Shown one piece after another: positions 25,345 through 34,478 of a DNA stretch of 64,000 bases. Source of the stretch: JAOADN01 sp049323795 (GTDB lineage: Bacteria > Pseudomonadota > Alphaproteobacteria > Rhodobacterales > Rhodobacteraceae); NCBI GenBank assembly GCA_049323795.1, contig JBMOOH010000048.1:1-64000 (forward strand). The letters run 5' to 3'. A model generated the notes under the pieces. That model worked only from the letters and a program-made list of their open reading frames with translations, was not told where the DNA came from and ran no database searches. The position numbers and the translations under genes are program-made. How positions within the stretch are numbered: position 1 is the stretch's first letter; each line of letters starts with the position of its first letter.

Positions 25345-28008
25345 ATGCCCAGCCTGAACGACATCCGCTCGACCTTCCTCGACTATTTCCGCCGGAACGG
25401 CCACCGCGTCGTGCCGTCGAGCCCGCTCGTGCCCCGGAACGACCCGACGCTGATGTTTGCGAACTCGGGCATGGTCCAGTTCAAGAACCTCTTCACCGGG
25501 ATCGAACGGCGCGACTACGTGCGGGCGGCGACGGCGCAGAAATGCGTCCGCGCGGGCGGCAAGCACAACGATCTCGACAACGTGGGCTACACGGCGCGGC
25601 ATCACACGTTCTTCGAGATGCTGGGGAACTTCAGCTTCGGCGACTACTTCAAGTCCGACGCCATCCCCTTCGCCTGGGAGCTGCTGACGAAGGACTTCGG
25701 GATCGACAGGAACCGCCTGCTGGTCACGGTCTATCACACCGACGACGAGGCGGCGGGCATCTGGAAGAGGGTGGCGGGGCTGCCGGAGGAGCGGATCATC
25801 CGCATCCCGACCGACGACAACTTCTGGCGGATGGGACCGACCGGCCCCTGCGGCCCCTGCACGGAAATCTTCTACGACCACGGCCCCGGCATCTGGGGCG
25901 GCCCGCCGGGCAGCGCCGAGGCCGACGGGGACCGGTTCATCGAGATCTGGAACCTCGTCTTCATGCAGAACGAGCAGATGGCCGATGGCAGCCTGCGCGT
26001 CCTCGACATGCAGTCGATCGACACCGGCATGGGGCTCGAGCGGATCGGGGCGCTCTTGCAGGGCAAGCACGACAATTACGACACCGACCTCATGCGTTCG
26101 CTGATCGAGGCCTCGGCGAACGCCACCTCGACCGACCCGGACGGGCCGGGCAGGATCCACCACCGGGTGATCGCCGACCACCTGCGGTCGACGAGCTTCC
26201 TGATCGCCGACGGGGTGATGCCGTCGAACGAAGGGCGCGGCTATGTGCTGCGGCGGATCATGCGCCGCGCGATGCGCCATGCCCACCAGCTGGGCGCGGC
26301 CGAGCCGCTGATGCATCGCCTCGTCCCGGCGCTCGTCCGGCAGATGGGCACGGCCTATCCGGAGCTTTCGCGCGCGCAGGCGCTGGTCGAAGAAACCCTG
26401 AAGATCGAGGAGACGCGCTTCCGCCAGACGCTCGACCGCGGGCTGCGGCTGCTCGAGGACGAGCTTCAGAAGATCGGCGAGGGCCAGCCCCTGCCGGGCG
26501 CTGCGGCGTTCCGGCTCTACGACACCTACGGCTTCCCGCTTGACCTGACGCAGGACGCGCTCCGCGAGAAGGGGCGCGTGGTGGACGTGGCGGGCTTCGA
26601 GGCCGCGATGGCCGAGCAGAAGGCCAAGGCCCGGGCGAGCTGGTCGGGGTCGGGCGAGGCGAAGGACGCCGCGATCTGGTTCGAGTTGGCCGAGGCGAAC
26701 GGCACGACCGAATTCCTCGGCTACGACACCGAGACGGCCGAGGGGCAGATCCTGGCGCTGGTGCAGGACGGCAAGGCGGTCGATGCCGCGAAGGCGGGCG
26801 AGACGGTGCAGATCGTCGTCAACCAGACGCCCTTCTATGCAGAGGCGGGCGGGCAGGTCGGCGACACGGGAACGATCGTGACCGGGACGGGCAGGGCGGA
26901 AGTCATCGATACCAAGAGGTCGGCGGGCGTGTTCATCCATGTCGCGCGCGTGACGGAAGGATCGCTGACCAGGGGGCAGGGCGCGCGGCTCGACGTGGCC
27001 CACGGGCGGCGGACGGCGATCCGCGCCAACCATTCGGCGACGCACCTGCTGCACGAGGCGCTGCGCCGCGCGCTCGGGGCGCATGTCGCGCAGAAGGGCA
27101 GCCTCAACGCCGAGGACCGGCTGCGCTTCGACTTCAGCCATTCCAGGGCGATGACGCCCGCGGAACTGGCGGGCGTCGAGGCGGAGGTGAACGACTTCAT
27201 CCGCCAGAACACGCCCGTCCAGACGCGGATCATGACGCCCGACGACGCCCGCGCGATCGGGGCGCAGGCGCTCTTCGGCGAGAAATACGGCGACGAGGTG
27301 CGGGTCGTCTCGATGGGCCGGCTCGACGGGTCGGGCAAGGGCGCGGACGGCACGACCTATTCGATCGAGCTTTGCGGCGGCACGCATGTGGCGCGCACGG
27401 GCGACATCGGGGCGTTCGTGGCGCTCGGCGACAGCGCGTCGTCTGCGGGCATCCGGCGGATCGAGGCGCTGACGGGCCAGGCGGCGCTCGACCACCTGCG
27501 CGCGCAGGACCGGCGGCTGAACGAGGTGGCGGCGGTGCTGAAGGCGCAGCCGCAGGACGTGGCGGACCGCGTCAGGACGCTGGCCGACGAACGCCGGGCG
27601 CTGCAGAACGAGGTTGCGCAGCTGCGCCGGGAAATCGCCATGGGCGGCGGCGCCAGGGGCAGGCCGGAGGCCAGGGAGATCAACGGCATAAGGTTCATCC
27701 CGCAGGTCGTCTCGGGCGTTTCGGGCAAGGATCTTCCGGCGCTCGTCGACGAGCTGAAGGCGCGGGTCGGGTCCGGCGCGGTGCTGGTCGTCGCGGACAC
27801 GGGCGGGAAGGCGGCCGTCGCGGCGGGCGTGACGGCGGACCTGACGGCGCGCCTGTCGGCGGTCGACATCGCGCGGGCGGCGGCCGAGGCGCTCGGCGGC
27901 AGGGGCGGCGGCGGACGCCCCGACCTTGCCCAGGCGGGCGGGGCGGACGCGTCGAAGTCGGCGGAAGCTGTCGCGGCGGCCGAGGCGGTTCTCGGGGGCG
28001 TGAAATGA
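25345..28008 (+). CDS. alaS: Alanyl-tRNA synthetase
   Basis: AlaS charges tRNA-Ala. The 887-residue protein has the class II catalytic domain at 1-250 (FANSGMVQFKN, then GPTGPCGPCTE) and the tRNA-recognition helices next. The editing domain carries HSATHLLHEALR and CGGTHVARTGDIG, giving the zinc ligands, and a C-terminal oligomerisation/C-Ala region runs from about 720 on. Length and all motifs are normal. The stop overlaps the next small gene (ATGA). No T-box or leader structure was seen in the 116 bp upstream. Confidence 0.98.
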   Translation: MPSLNDIRSTFLDYFRRNGHRVVPSSPLVPRNDPTLMFANSGMVQFKNLFTGIERRDYVRAATAQKCVRAGGKHNDLDNVGYTARHHTFFEMLGNFSFGDYFKSDAIPFAWELLTKDFGIDRNRLLVTVYHTDDEAAGIWKRVAGLPEERIIRIPTDDNFWRMGPTGPCGPCTEIFYDHGPGIWGGPPGSAEADGDRFIEIWNLVFMQNEQMADGSLRVLDMQSIDTGMGLERIGALLQGKHDNYDTDLMRSLIEASANATSTDPDGPGRIHHRVIADHLRSTSFLIADGVMPSNEGRGYVLRRIMRRAMRHAHQLGAAEPLMHRLVPALVRQMGTAYPELSRAQALVEETLKIEETRFRQTLDRGLRLLEDELQKIGEGQPLPGAAAFRLYDTYGFPLDLTQDALREKGRVVDVAGFEAAMAEQKAKARASWSGSGEAKDAAIWFELAEANGTTEFLGYDTETAEGQILALVQDGKAVDAAKAGETVQIVVNQTPFYAEAGGQVGDTGTIVTGTGRAEVIDTKRSAGVFIHVARVTEGSLTRGQGARLDVAHGRRTAIRANHSATHLLHEALRRALGAHVAQKGSLNAEDRLRFDFSHSRAMTPAELAGVEAEVNDFIRQNTPVQTRIMTPDDARAIGAQALFGEKYGDEVRVVSMGRLDGSGKGADGTTYSIELCGGTHVARTGDIGAFVALGDSASSAGIRRIEALTGQAALDHLRAQDRRLNEVAAVLKAQPQDVADRVRTLADERRALQNEVAQLRREIAMGGGARGRPEAREINGIRFIPQVVSGVSGKDLPALVDELKARVGSGAVLVVADTGGKAAVAAGVTADLTARLSAVDIARAAAEALGGRGGGGRPDLAQAGGADASKSAEAVAAAEAVLGGVK

Positions 28009-28304
28009 GCGGGGCCGCCAGGGGCGCGTTCTGGGTCGCGCATGTGAAGGTGATCGACCCCGTCGCCTACGGGAAATATGCCGAGCTTGCAGGCCCCGCG
28101 ATCGCCAGGCACGGGGGCGTCTTCCTTGCCCGCGGCGGGCGCTACGTGCAGCTTGAGGGGAACGACCGGCCGAGGAACGTCGTTGCGCGCTTCCCCAGCC
28201 TTGAGGCCGCTGTCGCCTGCTACAACAGCCCCGAGTACCAGGCGGCGCTCGCCCATGCCAAGGGGGCGTGCGAGCGCGATCTCATGGTGGTCGAGGAAAG
28301 CTGA
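28005..28304 (+). CDS. DUF1330 family protein
   Basis: This 99-residue protein starts MSGAARGAFWVAHVKVIDP and has the ferredoxin-like DUF1330 pattern: YGKYAELAGPAIARHGGVFLARGG at about 25-48, here noted as YGKYAELAGPAIARHGG, then VVARFPSLEAAVACYNSPEYQ. Function is not known; members are dimeric alpha-beta-barrel proteins. The start overlaps the alaS stop by 4 bp, so it is translated from the alaS message. Confidence 0.88.
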   Translation: MSGAARGAFWVAHVKVIDPVAYGKYAELAGPAIARHGGVFLARGGRYVQLEGNDRPRNVVARFPSLEAAVACYNSPEYQAALAHAKGACERDLMVVEES

Positions 28305-28310
28305 CCGGGG

Positions 28311-28329
28311 CGGACCGCGCGGCGGTCCG
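28311..28329 (+). terminator. Hairpin ending the alaS operon
   Basis: CGGACCGC pairs perfectly with GCGGTCCG (8 bp, loop GCG) 7 bp after the DUF1330 stop. No T-run follows; a Rho-assisted end is plausible. Beyond it come CCCCGTCTGG-type direct repeats (28353-28385). Confidence 0.45.
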
Positions 28330-28509
28330 GCCTCCACACGCGGCTTCACGTCCGGTCCCCGTCTGGCCCCCGTCTGGCCCCCCGTCCGGGTCTCCGTCCC
28401 GGTCCATACCGGGCAGGCCGGCATTGCCCGGGCCGGGATCCCGCGATTTACAACGCGGCCGATTCGCGTCAGTCAGATGCGTCTTGCGTCAGATGCTCAG
28501 GGGGGCGGC

Positions 28510-29556
28510 ATGGATCTCGGAACCGTTTCCCGGCTTCTTTCCGGGCTGCCCCTTCCGGTGCTCGTGGTCGGCGCGGGGCAAAGGGTGGTCGCGGCCAATC
28601 CGGCCATCGAGGCGCTCTTCGGCGCGCCGACGGAAGGCCGGAACGTGGCCTCGGTCGTTCGGCATCCCGCCTTCCTCGCCGCGCTCGACCGGACGCTTTC
28701 GGCGCAGGAAACGACCCGCGCACGCATCAGCGTCCCGTCGCGGGGGGCGGGCGATCTGGTCATGCTGGTCCATGTCGCCCCCTTCGCCGATGTCTCGGGG
28801 GCACCCGGCGCCCTGGTGGCCTTCGAGGACCAGACCGCGCTCGAGCGGGCGGAACTCATGCGGAGGGACTTCGTGGCGAACGTGAGCCACGAGCTCCGGA
28901 CACCTCTCACCGCGCTTGTGGGATTCATCGAGACGCTGCGCTGCGCAGCGCGGGACGACGCCCCGGCGCGCGAGCGCTTCCTCACCATCATGGAGCGCGA
29001 GGCGTCGAGGATGATACGGCTCGTCGGCGATCTTCTGTCGCTGTCGAGGGTCGAGGCGGACGAAAGGCTGCGCCCCGGCGTTCCGACGGACATCGCCGCG
29101 GTCGTCCGGTCGGTCCTTCTGGCGCTCCGCCCGCAGGCCGAGGCGGCCGGGGTTGCGCTCGAGGCCGTGGGTCTCGACGGGGCTGTCATCGTTCCGGCCG
29201 ACGCCGACCAGATGACGCAGGTCTTCCACAACCTGGTCGAGAACGCGCTCAAATACGCGGCCGGGGGCAAGCGCGTCACGGTGGAGGCAGCCACGGTCGA
29301 GCGCGATCCGGTGTTCCGCGGCGCGGGCGTGCGGATTTCGGTCGTGGACTACGGCGAGGGAATCGAGCCGATCCACCTGCCGCGCCTGACCGAGCGATTC
29401 TACCGCGTCGACTCGCACCGCAGCCGCGAAAAGGGCGGGACCGGCCTCGGGCTGGCGATCGTGAAGCACATCGTGAACCGGCACCGGGGCCGGCTGAAGA
29501 TCGAGAGTGAGCCAGGAAAGGGCAGCCGTTTCATCATTCTGCTGCCGAAGACCTGA
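28510..29556 (+). CDS. phoR: Phosphate regulon sensor kinase PhoR
   Basis: PhoR senses phosphate limitation through PstSCAB/PhoU and phosphorylates PhoB. From the ATG at 28510 (GGGGGGCGG upstream) it has 348 residues: a PAS domain at about 8-110, the phosphoacceptor FVANVSHELRTPLTALVGF with His127, and the ATPase with HNLVENALKY, DYGEGIEP and GGTGLGLAIVKH. Unlike E. coli PhoR it has no membrane helices; a soluble PhoR of this kind is usual where phoR heads the pst operon in Rhodobacterales. It lies upstream of pstS with the Pho box between. Confidence 0.95.
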   Translation: MDLGTVSRLLSGLPLPVLVVGAGQRVVAANPAIEALFGAPTEGRNVASVVRHPAFLAALDRTLSAQETTRARISVPSRGAGDLVMLVHVAPFADVSGAPGALVAFEDQTALERAELMRRDFVANVSHELRTPLTALVGFIETLRCAARDDAPARERFLTIMEREASRMIRLVGDLLSLSRVEADERLRPGVPTDIAAVVRSVLLALRPQAEAAGVALEAVGLDGAVIVPADADQMTQVFHNLVENALKYAAGGKRVTVEAATVERDPVFRGAGVRISVVDYGEGIEPIHLPRLTERFYRVDSHRSREKGGTGLGLAIVKHIVNRHRGRLKIESEPGKGSRFIILLPKT

Positions 29557-29590
29557 TCTTTCGTTGCCGGTTCCGCCGGACGCGCGGGCA

Positions 29591-29619
29591 CTGTCATCAA
29601 ACTGTTACGTCACTGTCAC
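29591..29619 (+). promoter_or_regulatory. Tandem Pho box before pstS
   Basis: Three 7-mers at exact 11-bp steps, CTGTCAT (29591), CTGTTAC (29602) and CTGTCAC (29613), make two overlapping PhoB boxes on the coding strand. They lie 86 bp before pstS, showing PhoB-controlled transcription of pstSCAB-phoU-phoB from an internal promoter. Confidence 0.88.
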
Positions 29620-29704
29620 AAAAGCATGGCCGGACGGTTCTAGACGGTCGCTTGCCTGGCTGCCCCCGGGGGGCCGGTCACATGAAACTGCAAGGAAAGC
29701 ACGC

Positions 29705-30757
29705 ATGAAACTTTCGCTGATTTCCGTGTCGGCGCTGGCGCTCGCCACGCTCGCCACCGCCGCATCTGCCCGCGAACAGATCCAGATCGCCGGCTCGTCC
29801 ACCGTTCTTCCCTACGCCACCATCGTGGCCGAAGCCTTCGGCGAGAACTTCGACTTCCCGACCCCCGTGGTCGAAGGCGGCGGTTCGGGCGCCGGACGCA
29901 AGAAGCTCTGCGAGGGCGTGGGCGAGAACACCATCGACATCGCGAATTCGTCGTCGCGCATCACCCAGTCGGACATCGACACCTGCAAGGCCAACGGCGT
30001 CAACGAGATCATGGAAGTCCGCATCGGCTATGACGGGATCGTCTTCGCCAGCGACGTGGGCGGCCCGGACTTCGCCTATGAGCCGGCCGACATCTACAAC
30101 GCCATCGGAAGCCAGATCGTGAAGGACGGCGCGCTCGTCGCCAACACGAACAAGACCTGGGCCGAGGTGAACGCCAGGCTGCCCGCGCAGGACATCCTGA
30201 TGTTCATCCCGGGAACCAAGCACGGCACCCGCGAAGTCTTCGACACAAAGGTGATCGAAGCCGGCTGCAAGGCCACCGGCGCCTTCGACCTGTTCCTCGC
30301 CGCCGCCCAAGGCAAGGACGAGAAGGAGAAGGACGCCGCCGCCCGGAAGGCCTGCAATGCGCTGCGCACCGACGGCGTGTCGGTGGACATCGACGGCGAC
30401 TATACCGAGACGCTCGCGCGCCTTGACGCCAACAGGAACGCGGTCGGCGTGTTCGGACTGTCGTTCTACCAGAACAACACCGACAAGCTGAAAGTGGCGA
30501 CCATGTCGGGCGTCACGCCCTCGACCGAGACGATCGCCAAGGGCGAATACCCGGTGTCGCGTCCGCTCTACTTCTACGTCAAGAAGGCGCATATCGGCGT
30601 CATCCCGGGCCTGAAGGAATACATCCAGTTCTTCGTCTCGGATGACATGGCCGGCCCGGACGGCCCGCTCGCCCAGTACGGCCTCGTCTCCGACCCCGAA
30701 CTGGCTGCCACGCAGGCCGCCGTCGCGGCCGAGACCCCGATGGGCCCGCTTCAGTAA
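29705..30757 (+). CDS. pstS: Phosphate-binding periplasmic protein PstS
   Basis: PstS binds phosphate in the periplasm and delivers it to PstCAB. The 350-residue protein has a signal peptide (MKLSLISVSALALATLATAA, cleavage after ASA at about residue 22) and the phosphate-loop pattern IAGSSTVLPY with GGGSGAGRKKLCEG. SNR-type Ser and Asp contacts are conserved (DIANSSSRI). AAGGA precedes the ATG at 29705. Its start overlaps an eight-codon mini-frame (see findings). It is separated from pstC by a strong hairpin. Confidence 0.96.
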   Translation: MKLSLISVSALALATLATAASAREQIQIAGSSTVLPYATIVAEAFGENFDFPTPVVEGGGSGAGRKKLCEGVGENTIDIANSSSRITQSDIDTCKANGVNEIMEVRIGYDGIVFASDVGGPDFAYEPADIYNAIGSQIVKDGALVANTNKTWAEVNARLPAQDILMFIPGTKHGTREVFDTKVIEAGCKATGAFDLFLAAAQGKDEKEKDAAARKACNALRTDGVSVDIDGDYTETLARLDANRNAVGVFGLSFYQNNTDKLKVATMSGVTPSTETIAKGEYPVSRPLYFYVKKAHIGVIPGLKEYIQFFVSDDMAGPDGPLAQYGLVSDPELAATQAAVAAETPMGPLQ

Positions 30758-30768
30758 CGAGTAGCCCG

Positions 30769-30796
30769 GGGCGGTGCGGAACCACCCGCGCCGCCC
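30769..30796 (+). terminator. Hairpin between pstS and pstC
   Basis: GGGCGGTGCGG pairs with CCGCGCCGCCC (11 bp with one G-U in RNA) around AACCAC. No T-run follows. Such hairpins behind binding-protein genes usually stabilise the upstream message or partly stop transcription, making PstS more abundant than the membrane part. Confidence 0.6.
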
Positions 30797-30829
30797 GTTC
30801 CCGAACTGCGCCAGGACCGTGGGGGATCG

Positions 30830-32305
30830 ATGAGCGCCGGCTTCTCAATTCTGATCGTGCTCGCGCTCGGACTGGCCGGCTACGTCGCCGGCCGGAGGCG
30901 GGCGATGGCGAAGGCCGGGGGCGACAGCCGCCGTCTTCATTCCCTGCCCGGCTTCTACGGGCAGTCGGCCCTTCTGTTCACTGCCGTCCCGGCGCTTTCG
31001 GTGATCCTCGTGTGGCTGGTCCTTCAGCCGATCTGGATCGAACGGCGCGTCCAGACCTTCATCGAGCCTTCGGACATCGGCGAGGGAAGCTCGCTCGGTC
31101 TCGTCATGGCCGACGTGCGGCGCATCGCGCGCGGCATCGACACGGCCGTGGACCGGGGCAGGCTGACCGAAGACCAGGTCGGCGCGCTCGCCGCGGGCGC
31201 GGGCGAGGCCGACACGCTTCTGGCCGACACGCTTCTGGCCGACGTGGGCGTGGCGCTCGGCTCGGCGGTCAAGCCGCATGTCCTCGATGCCGCGCGGTCC
31301 TACCGGACCGAGACGTACCGCCTGTCGATCGCGATGACGGTCGCGGCGGTGATCGTGGCGCTTGGCGGGCTTGGCTGGTCGCTCTCGCGCATCGAGACGG
31401 ACTTTCGCGCGCGGAACGTCTCGGAACGTTTCGTCATCGGCCTGATGATCCTTGCCTCGCTGGTGGCGGTGGCCACGACCTTCGGGATCGTCCTGTCGCT
31501 CGCCTTCGAGACGCTGCAGTTCTTCCGCATCTATCCCGCGTCCGACTTCTTCTTCTCGACGGTGTGGAACCCGCAGTTCAGGGGCGGATCTGACCTTGGC
31601 GTCCTGCCGCTGATTTGGGGCACGCTCTATGTCTCGGTCATCGCGCTCCTGGTCGCGGTGCCGGTGGGCCTTCTGTCGGCGATCTACCTGTCGGACTACG
31701 CCGCGCCGCCGGTCCGTTCCGTGGTGAAACCGCTGATCGAGGTGCTGGCCGGCATCCCGACCATCGTCTACGGCCTCTTTGCCCTCATCACCGTGGGGCC
31801 GATCCTGCGCGACTACTTCGCCCAGCCCCTGGGCCTCGGGAACTCGTCGTCCTCGGTGATGACGGCGGGACTGGTCATGGGCATCATGGTCATCCCCTTC
31901 GTCTCGTCGCTCAGCGACGACATCATCAACGCCGTGCCGCAGTCGCTGCGCGATGGCTCGCTCGCGCTTGGCGCGACGCCGTCCGAGACGATCCGCCAGG
32001 TGGTGCTGCCGGCGGCGCTGCCCGGTGTCGTGGGCGCGATCCTGCTGGCGGCCAGCCGCGCCATCGGCGAGACGATGATCGTGGTCATGGGGGCAGGGGC
32101 GGCGGCGAAGCTGAGCCTCAATCCGTTCGAGGCGATGACGACCGTGACGGTCAAGATCGTCAGCCAGCTGACCGGCGACACCGAATTCGCCAGCCCCGAG
32201 ACGCTGGTGGCCTTCGCGCTCGGCCTGACGCTGTTCGTCTTCACGCTGGGGTTGAACATCCTGGCCCTCATCATCGTGCGCAAGTACCGGGAGCAGTACG
32301 AATGA
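30830..32305 (+). CDS. pstC: Phosphate ABC transporter permease PstC
   Basis: The 491-residue inner-membrane protein forms the phosphate channel with PstA. It has an extended N-terminal part (two membrane helices and a periplasmic loop, about 1-180), usual for alphaproteobacterial PstC. The permease core follows with the EAA-type coupling loop LGATPSETIRQVVLPAALPG at about 382-401. A 15-bp tandem repeat (31208-31237) duplicates ADTLL in the periplasmic loop. The last codons overlap pstA (ATGA). Confidence 0.95.
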   Translation: MSAGFSILIVLALGLAGYVAGRRRAMAKAGGDSRRLHSLPGFYGQSALLFTAVPALSVILVWLVLQPIWIERRVQTFIEPSDIGEGSSLGLVMADVRRIARGIDTAVDRGRLTEDQVGALAAGAGEADTLLADTLLADVGVALGSAVKPHVLDAARSYRTETYRLSIAMTVAAVIVALGGLGWSLSRIETDFRARNVSERFVIGLMILASLVAVATTFGIVLSLAFETLQFFRIYPASDFFFSTVWNPQFRGGSDLGVLPLIWGTLYVSVIALLVAVPVGLLSAIYLSDYAAPPVRSVVKPLIEVLAGIPTIVYGLFALITVGPILRDYFAQPLGLGNSSSSVMTAGLVMGIMVIPFVSSLSDDIINAVPQSLRDGSLALGATPSETIRQVVLPAALPGVVGAILLAASRAIGETMIVVMGAGAAAKLSLNPFEAMTTVTVKIVSQLTGDTEFASPETLVAFALGLTLFVFTLGLNILALIIVRKYREQYE

Positions 32306-33657
32306 CCGACATCACGGCATCCCCGGGCCGCACCGGATCGCGCCACGGCGCCTCGCTCCTGACGCTCGACCCGCGCACCCGGGCCCGCAACGCCGCCGAG
32401 GCCCGCTTCCGCATCTACGGCATCGCGGGGATCGTCGTCGCGCTGTCGGCGCTGGTGATCCTGCTCGTCTCGATCATCAGCGCGGGCGTGTCGGCCTACA
32501 GCCAGACCTACCTCTCGTTCCCGCTGACGCTCGACGCGGCGAAGCTCGACCCGAAGGGCAACCGCCGCGCCGAGGACATGGCGAAGGTCACCACCATCGG
32601 CTACGGATCGCTGATCTCGACCGGATTCATCAGGGCCATCGCGGACAGGGGCATCCCGACAGACGGCCTGACACCGAAGCAGGTCGGTGGGCTGATCTCG
32701 ACCGAGGCGTCGGCGCAACTGCGCGACCGGGTGCTGGCCGATCCGTCGCTGGTCGGTCAGACGATCGACGTGAACATCCTCGCGAACGGGCGGGTGGACG
32801 GCTACTACAAGGGCCGGGTGACGATGGAGTCGGCGGCGCTCGACTCGAACATCTCGCCCGGGCAGCTGGCGCTCGCCGACGCGCTCAAATCGGTGGGGAT
32901 GCTGCGGAGCGAGTTCAATGCGGACTTCTTCACCGCGCCCGACGCCTCGGACACCCGGCCCGAAGCCGCCGGCCTCGGCGTCGCGATCCTCGGCTCGCTC
33001 TACATGATGATCGTCGTGCTGGCCCTGTCGCTGCCCATCGGAGTCGCGGCGGCGGTGTATCTGGAGGAGTTCGCGCCGAAGAACCGCTGGACCGACCTGA
33101 TCGAGGTGAACATCGCGAACCTCGCCGCCGTCCCGTCGATCGTGTTCGGCATCCTCGGCCTCGCGGTCTTCATCAACTTCGCGGGGCTGCCGCAGTCGGC
33201 GCCCATCGTGGGCGGGCTTGTCCTGACGCTGATGACGCTGCCGCGGATCATCATTCCGGCGCGCGCGGCGCTGAAGGCCGTGCCGCCGTCGATCCGCGAT
33301 GCGGCGCTCGGGGTCGGGGCGTCGAAGCTGCAGTCGATCCTGCACCATGTGCTGCCGCTGGCTGCGCCGGGCATCCTGACCGGCATGATCATCGGTCTGG
33401 CGCAGGCCCTGGGCGAGACGGCACCCTTGCTGCTGATCGGCATGGTCGCCTTCGTGCGCGACTATCCGGGCGGGCTGCCGGGGGGGCTGTTCGACCCGGC
33501 CTCGGCGCTGCCGGTGCAGGTCTACAACTGGACGCAGCGGGGCGATCCGGCCTTTGTCGAACGGGCCTCGGGCGCGATCATCGTGCTGCTCGTCTTTCTC
33601 GTCATCATGAATGCGGCCGCGATCATTCTGCGGCGGCGCTTCGAACGCCGCTGGTAA
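32302..33657 (+). CDS. pstA: Phosphate ABC transporter permease PstA
   Basis: The 451-residue protein pairs with PstC. An N-terminal helix (IAGIVVALSALVILLVSIISAG) and a large periplasmic insertion (about 65-215) precede the permease core. The coupling loop is LGVGASKLQSILHHVLPLAAPG. It is long for the family, as in other alphaproteobacteria. Start ATG overlaps the pstC stop; pstB follows after 13 bp with a good GGAG site. Confidence 0.95.
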   Translation: MTDITASPGRTGSRHGASLLTLDPRTRARNAAEARFRIYGIAGIVVALSALVILLVSIISAGVSAYSQTYLSFPLTLDAAKLDPKGNRRAEDMAKVTTIGYGSLISTGFIRAIADRGIPTDGLTPKQVGGLISTEASAQLRDRVLADPSLVGQTIDVNILANGRVDGYYKGRVTMESAALDSNISPGQLALADALKSVGMLRSEFNADFFTAPDASDTRPEAAGLGVAILGSLYMMIVVLALSLPIGVAAAVYLEEFAPKNRWTDLIEVNIANLAAVPSIVFGILGLAVFINFAGLPQSAPIVGGLVLTLMTLPRIIIPARAALKAVPPSIRDAALGVGASKLQSILHHVLPLAAPGILTGMIIGLAQALGETAPLLLIGMVAFVRDYPGGLPGGLFDPASALPVQVYNWTQRGDPAFVERASGAIIVLLVFLVIMNAAAIILRRRFERRW

Positions 33658-33670
33658 GGAGTTAAGCTGG

Positions 33671-34468
33671 ATGGACGATGTCAGGCTGGTGGAGCGGGCA
33701 GTGGTGACGGACGCGGTCAAGATCAGCGCGCGCAGGGCCCAGGTCTTCTACGGGGACAACCACGCGATCAAGGATGTCGACGTCGATATCCTCGACAAGA
33801 CGGTGACCGCGTTCATCGGCCCGTCGGGCTGCGGCAAGTCCACCTTCCTGCGCTGCCTCAACCGCATGAACGACACGATCCCGTCCTGCCGGGTCGAGGG
33901 CAGGATCATGCTCGACGGCGAGGACATCTATGACCGGCGCGTCGATCCGGTGCAGCTCCGCGCCAAGGTCGGCATGGTGTTCCAGAAGCCGAACCCCTTC
34001 CCGAAGTCGATCTACGACAACGTGGCCTACGGCCCGAAGATCCACGGCCTGACGCGCAGCAAGGCGGAACTCGACGAGGTCGTCGAAAGCTGCCTGCGCA
34101 GGGCCGCGCTCTGGACCGAGGTGAAGGACCGCCTGGCCTCGCCCGGCACCGGCCTGTCGGGTGGCCAGCAGCAGCGGCTCTGCATCGCGCGGGCGATCGC
34201 GACGGGCCCGGAAGTCCTCCTGATGGACGAACCCTGCTCGGCGCTCGACCCGATCGCAACGGCGCAGGTCGAGGAGCTGATCGACGAGCTGCGCGCGAAC
34301 TACTCGGTCGTGATCGTCACGCACTCGATGCAGCAGGCGGCGCGGGTCAGCCAGAGGACCGCCTTCTTCCACCTCGGCCATCTCGTCGAATACGGCGAGA
34401 CGGGTCAGATCTTCACCACGCCCCGCGACCCGCGCACCGAAAGCTACATCACCGGCCGGATCGGCTGA
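33671..34468 (+). CDS. pstB: Phosphate ABC transporter ATPase PstB
   Basis: The 265-residue ATPase drives phosphate import. Walker A GPSGCGKST is at residues 50-58, the Q-loop at VFQKPNPFPKS, the ABC signature LSGGQQQRLCIARA, Walker B VLLMDEPCSALDP, and the switch His in VTHSMQQAARVS. All are intact and of standard PstB type. GGAG precedes the ATG at 33671 by 9 bp. Next gene phoU begins 10 bp after its stop. Confidence 0.97.
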   Translation: MDDVRLVERAVVTDAVKISARRAQVFYGDNHAIKDVDVDILDKTVTAFIGPSGCGKSTFLRCLNRMNDTIPSCRVEGRIMLDGEDIYDRRVDPVQLRAKVGMVFQKPNPFPKSIYDNVAYGPKIHGLTRSKAELDEVVESCLRRAALWTEVKDRLASPGTGLSGGQQQRLCIARAIATGPEVLLMDEPCSALDPIATAQVEELIDELRANYSVVIVTHSMQQAARVSQRTAFFHLGHLVEYGETGQIFTTPRDPRTESYITGRIG

Positions 34469-34478
34469 GGAGGCACAG

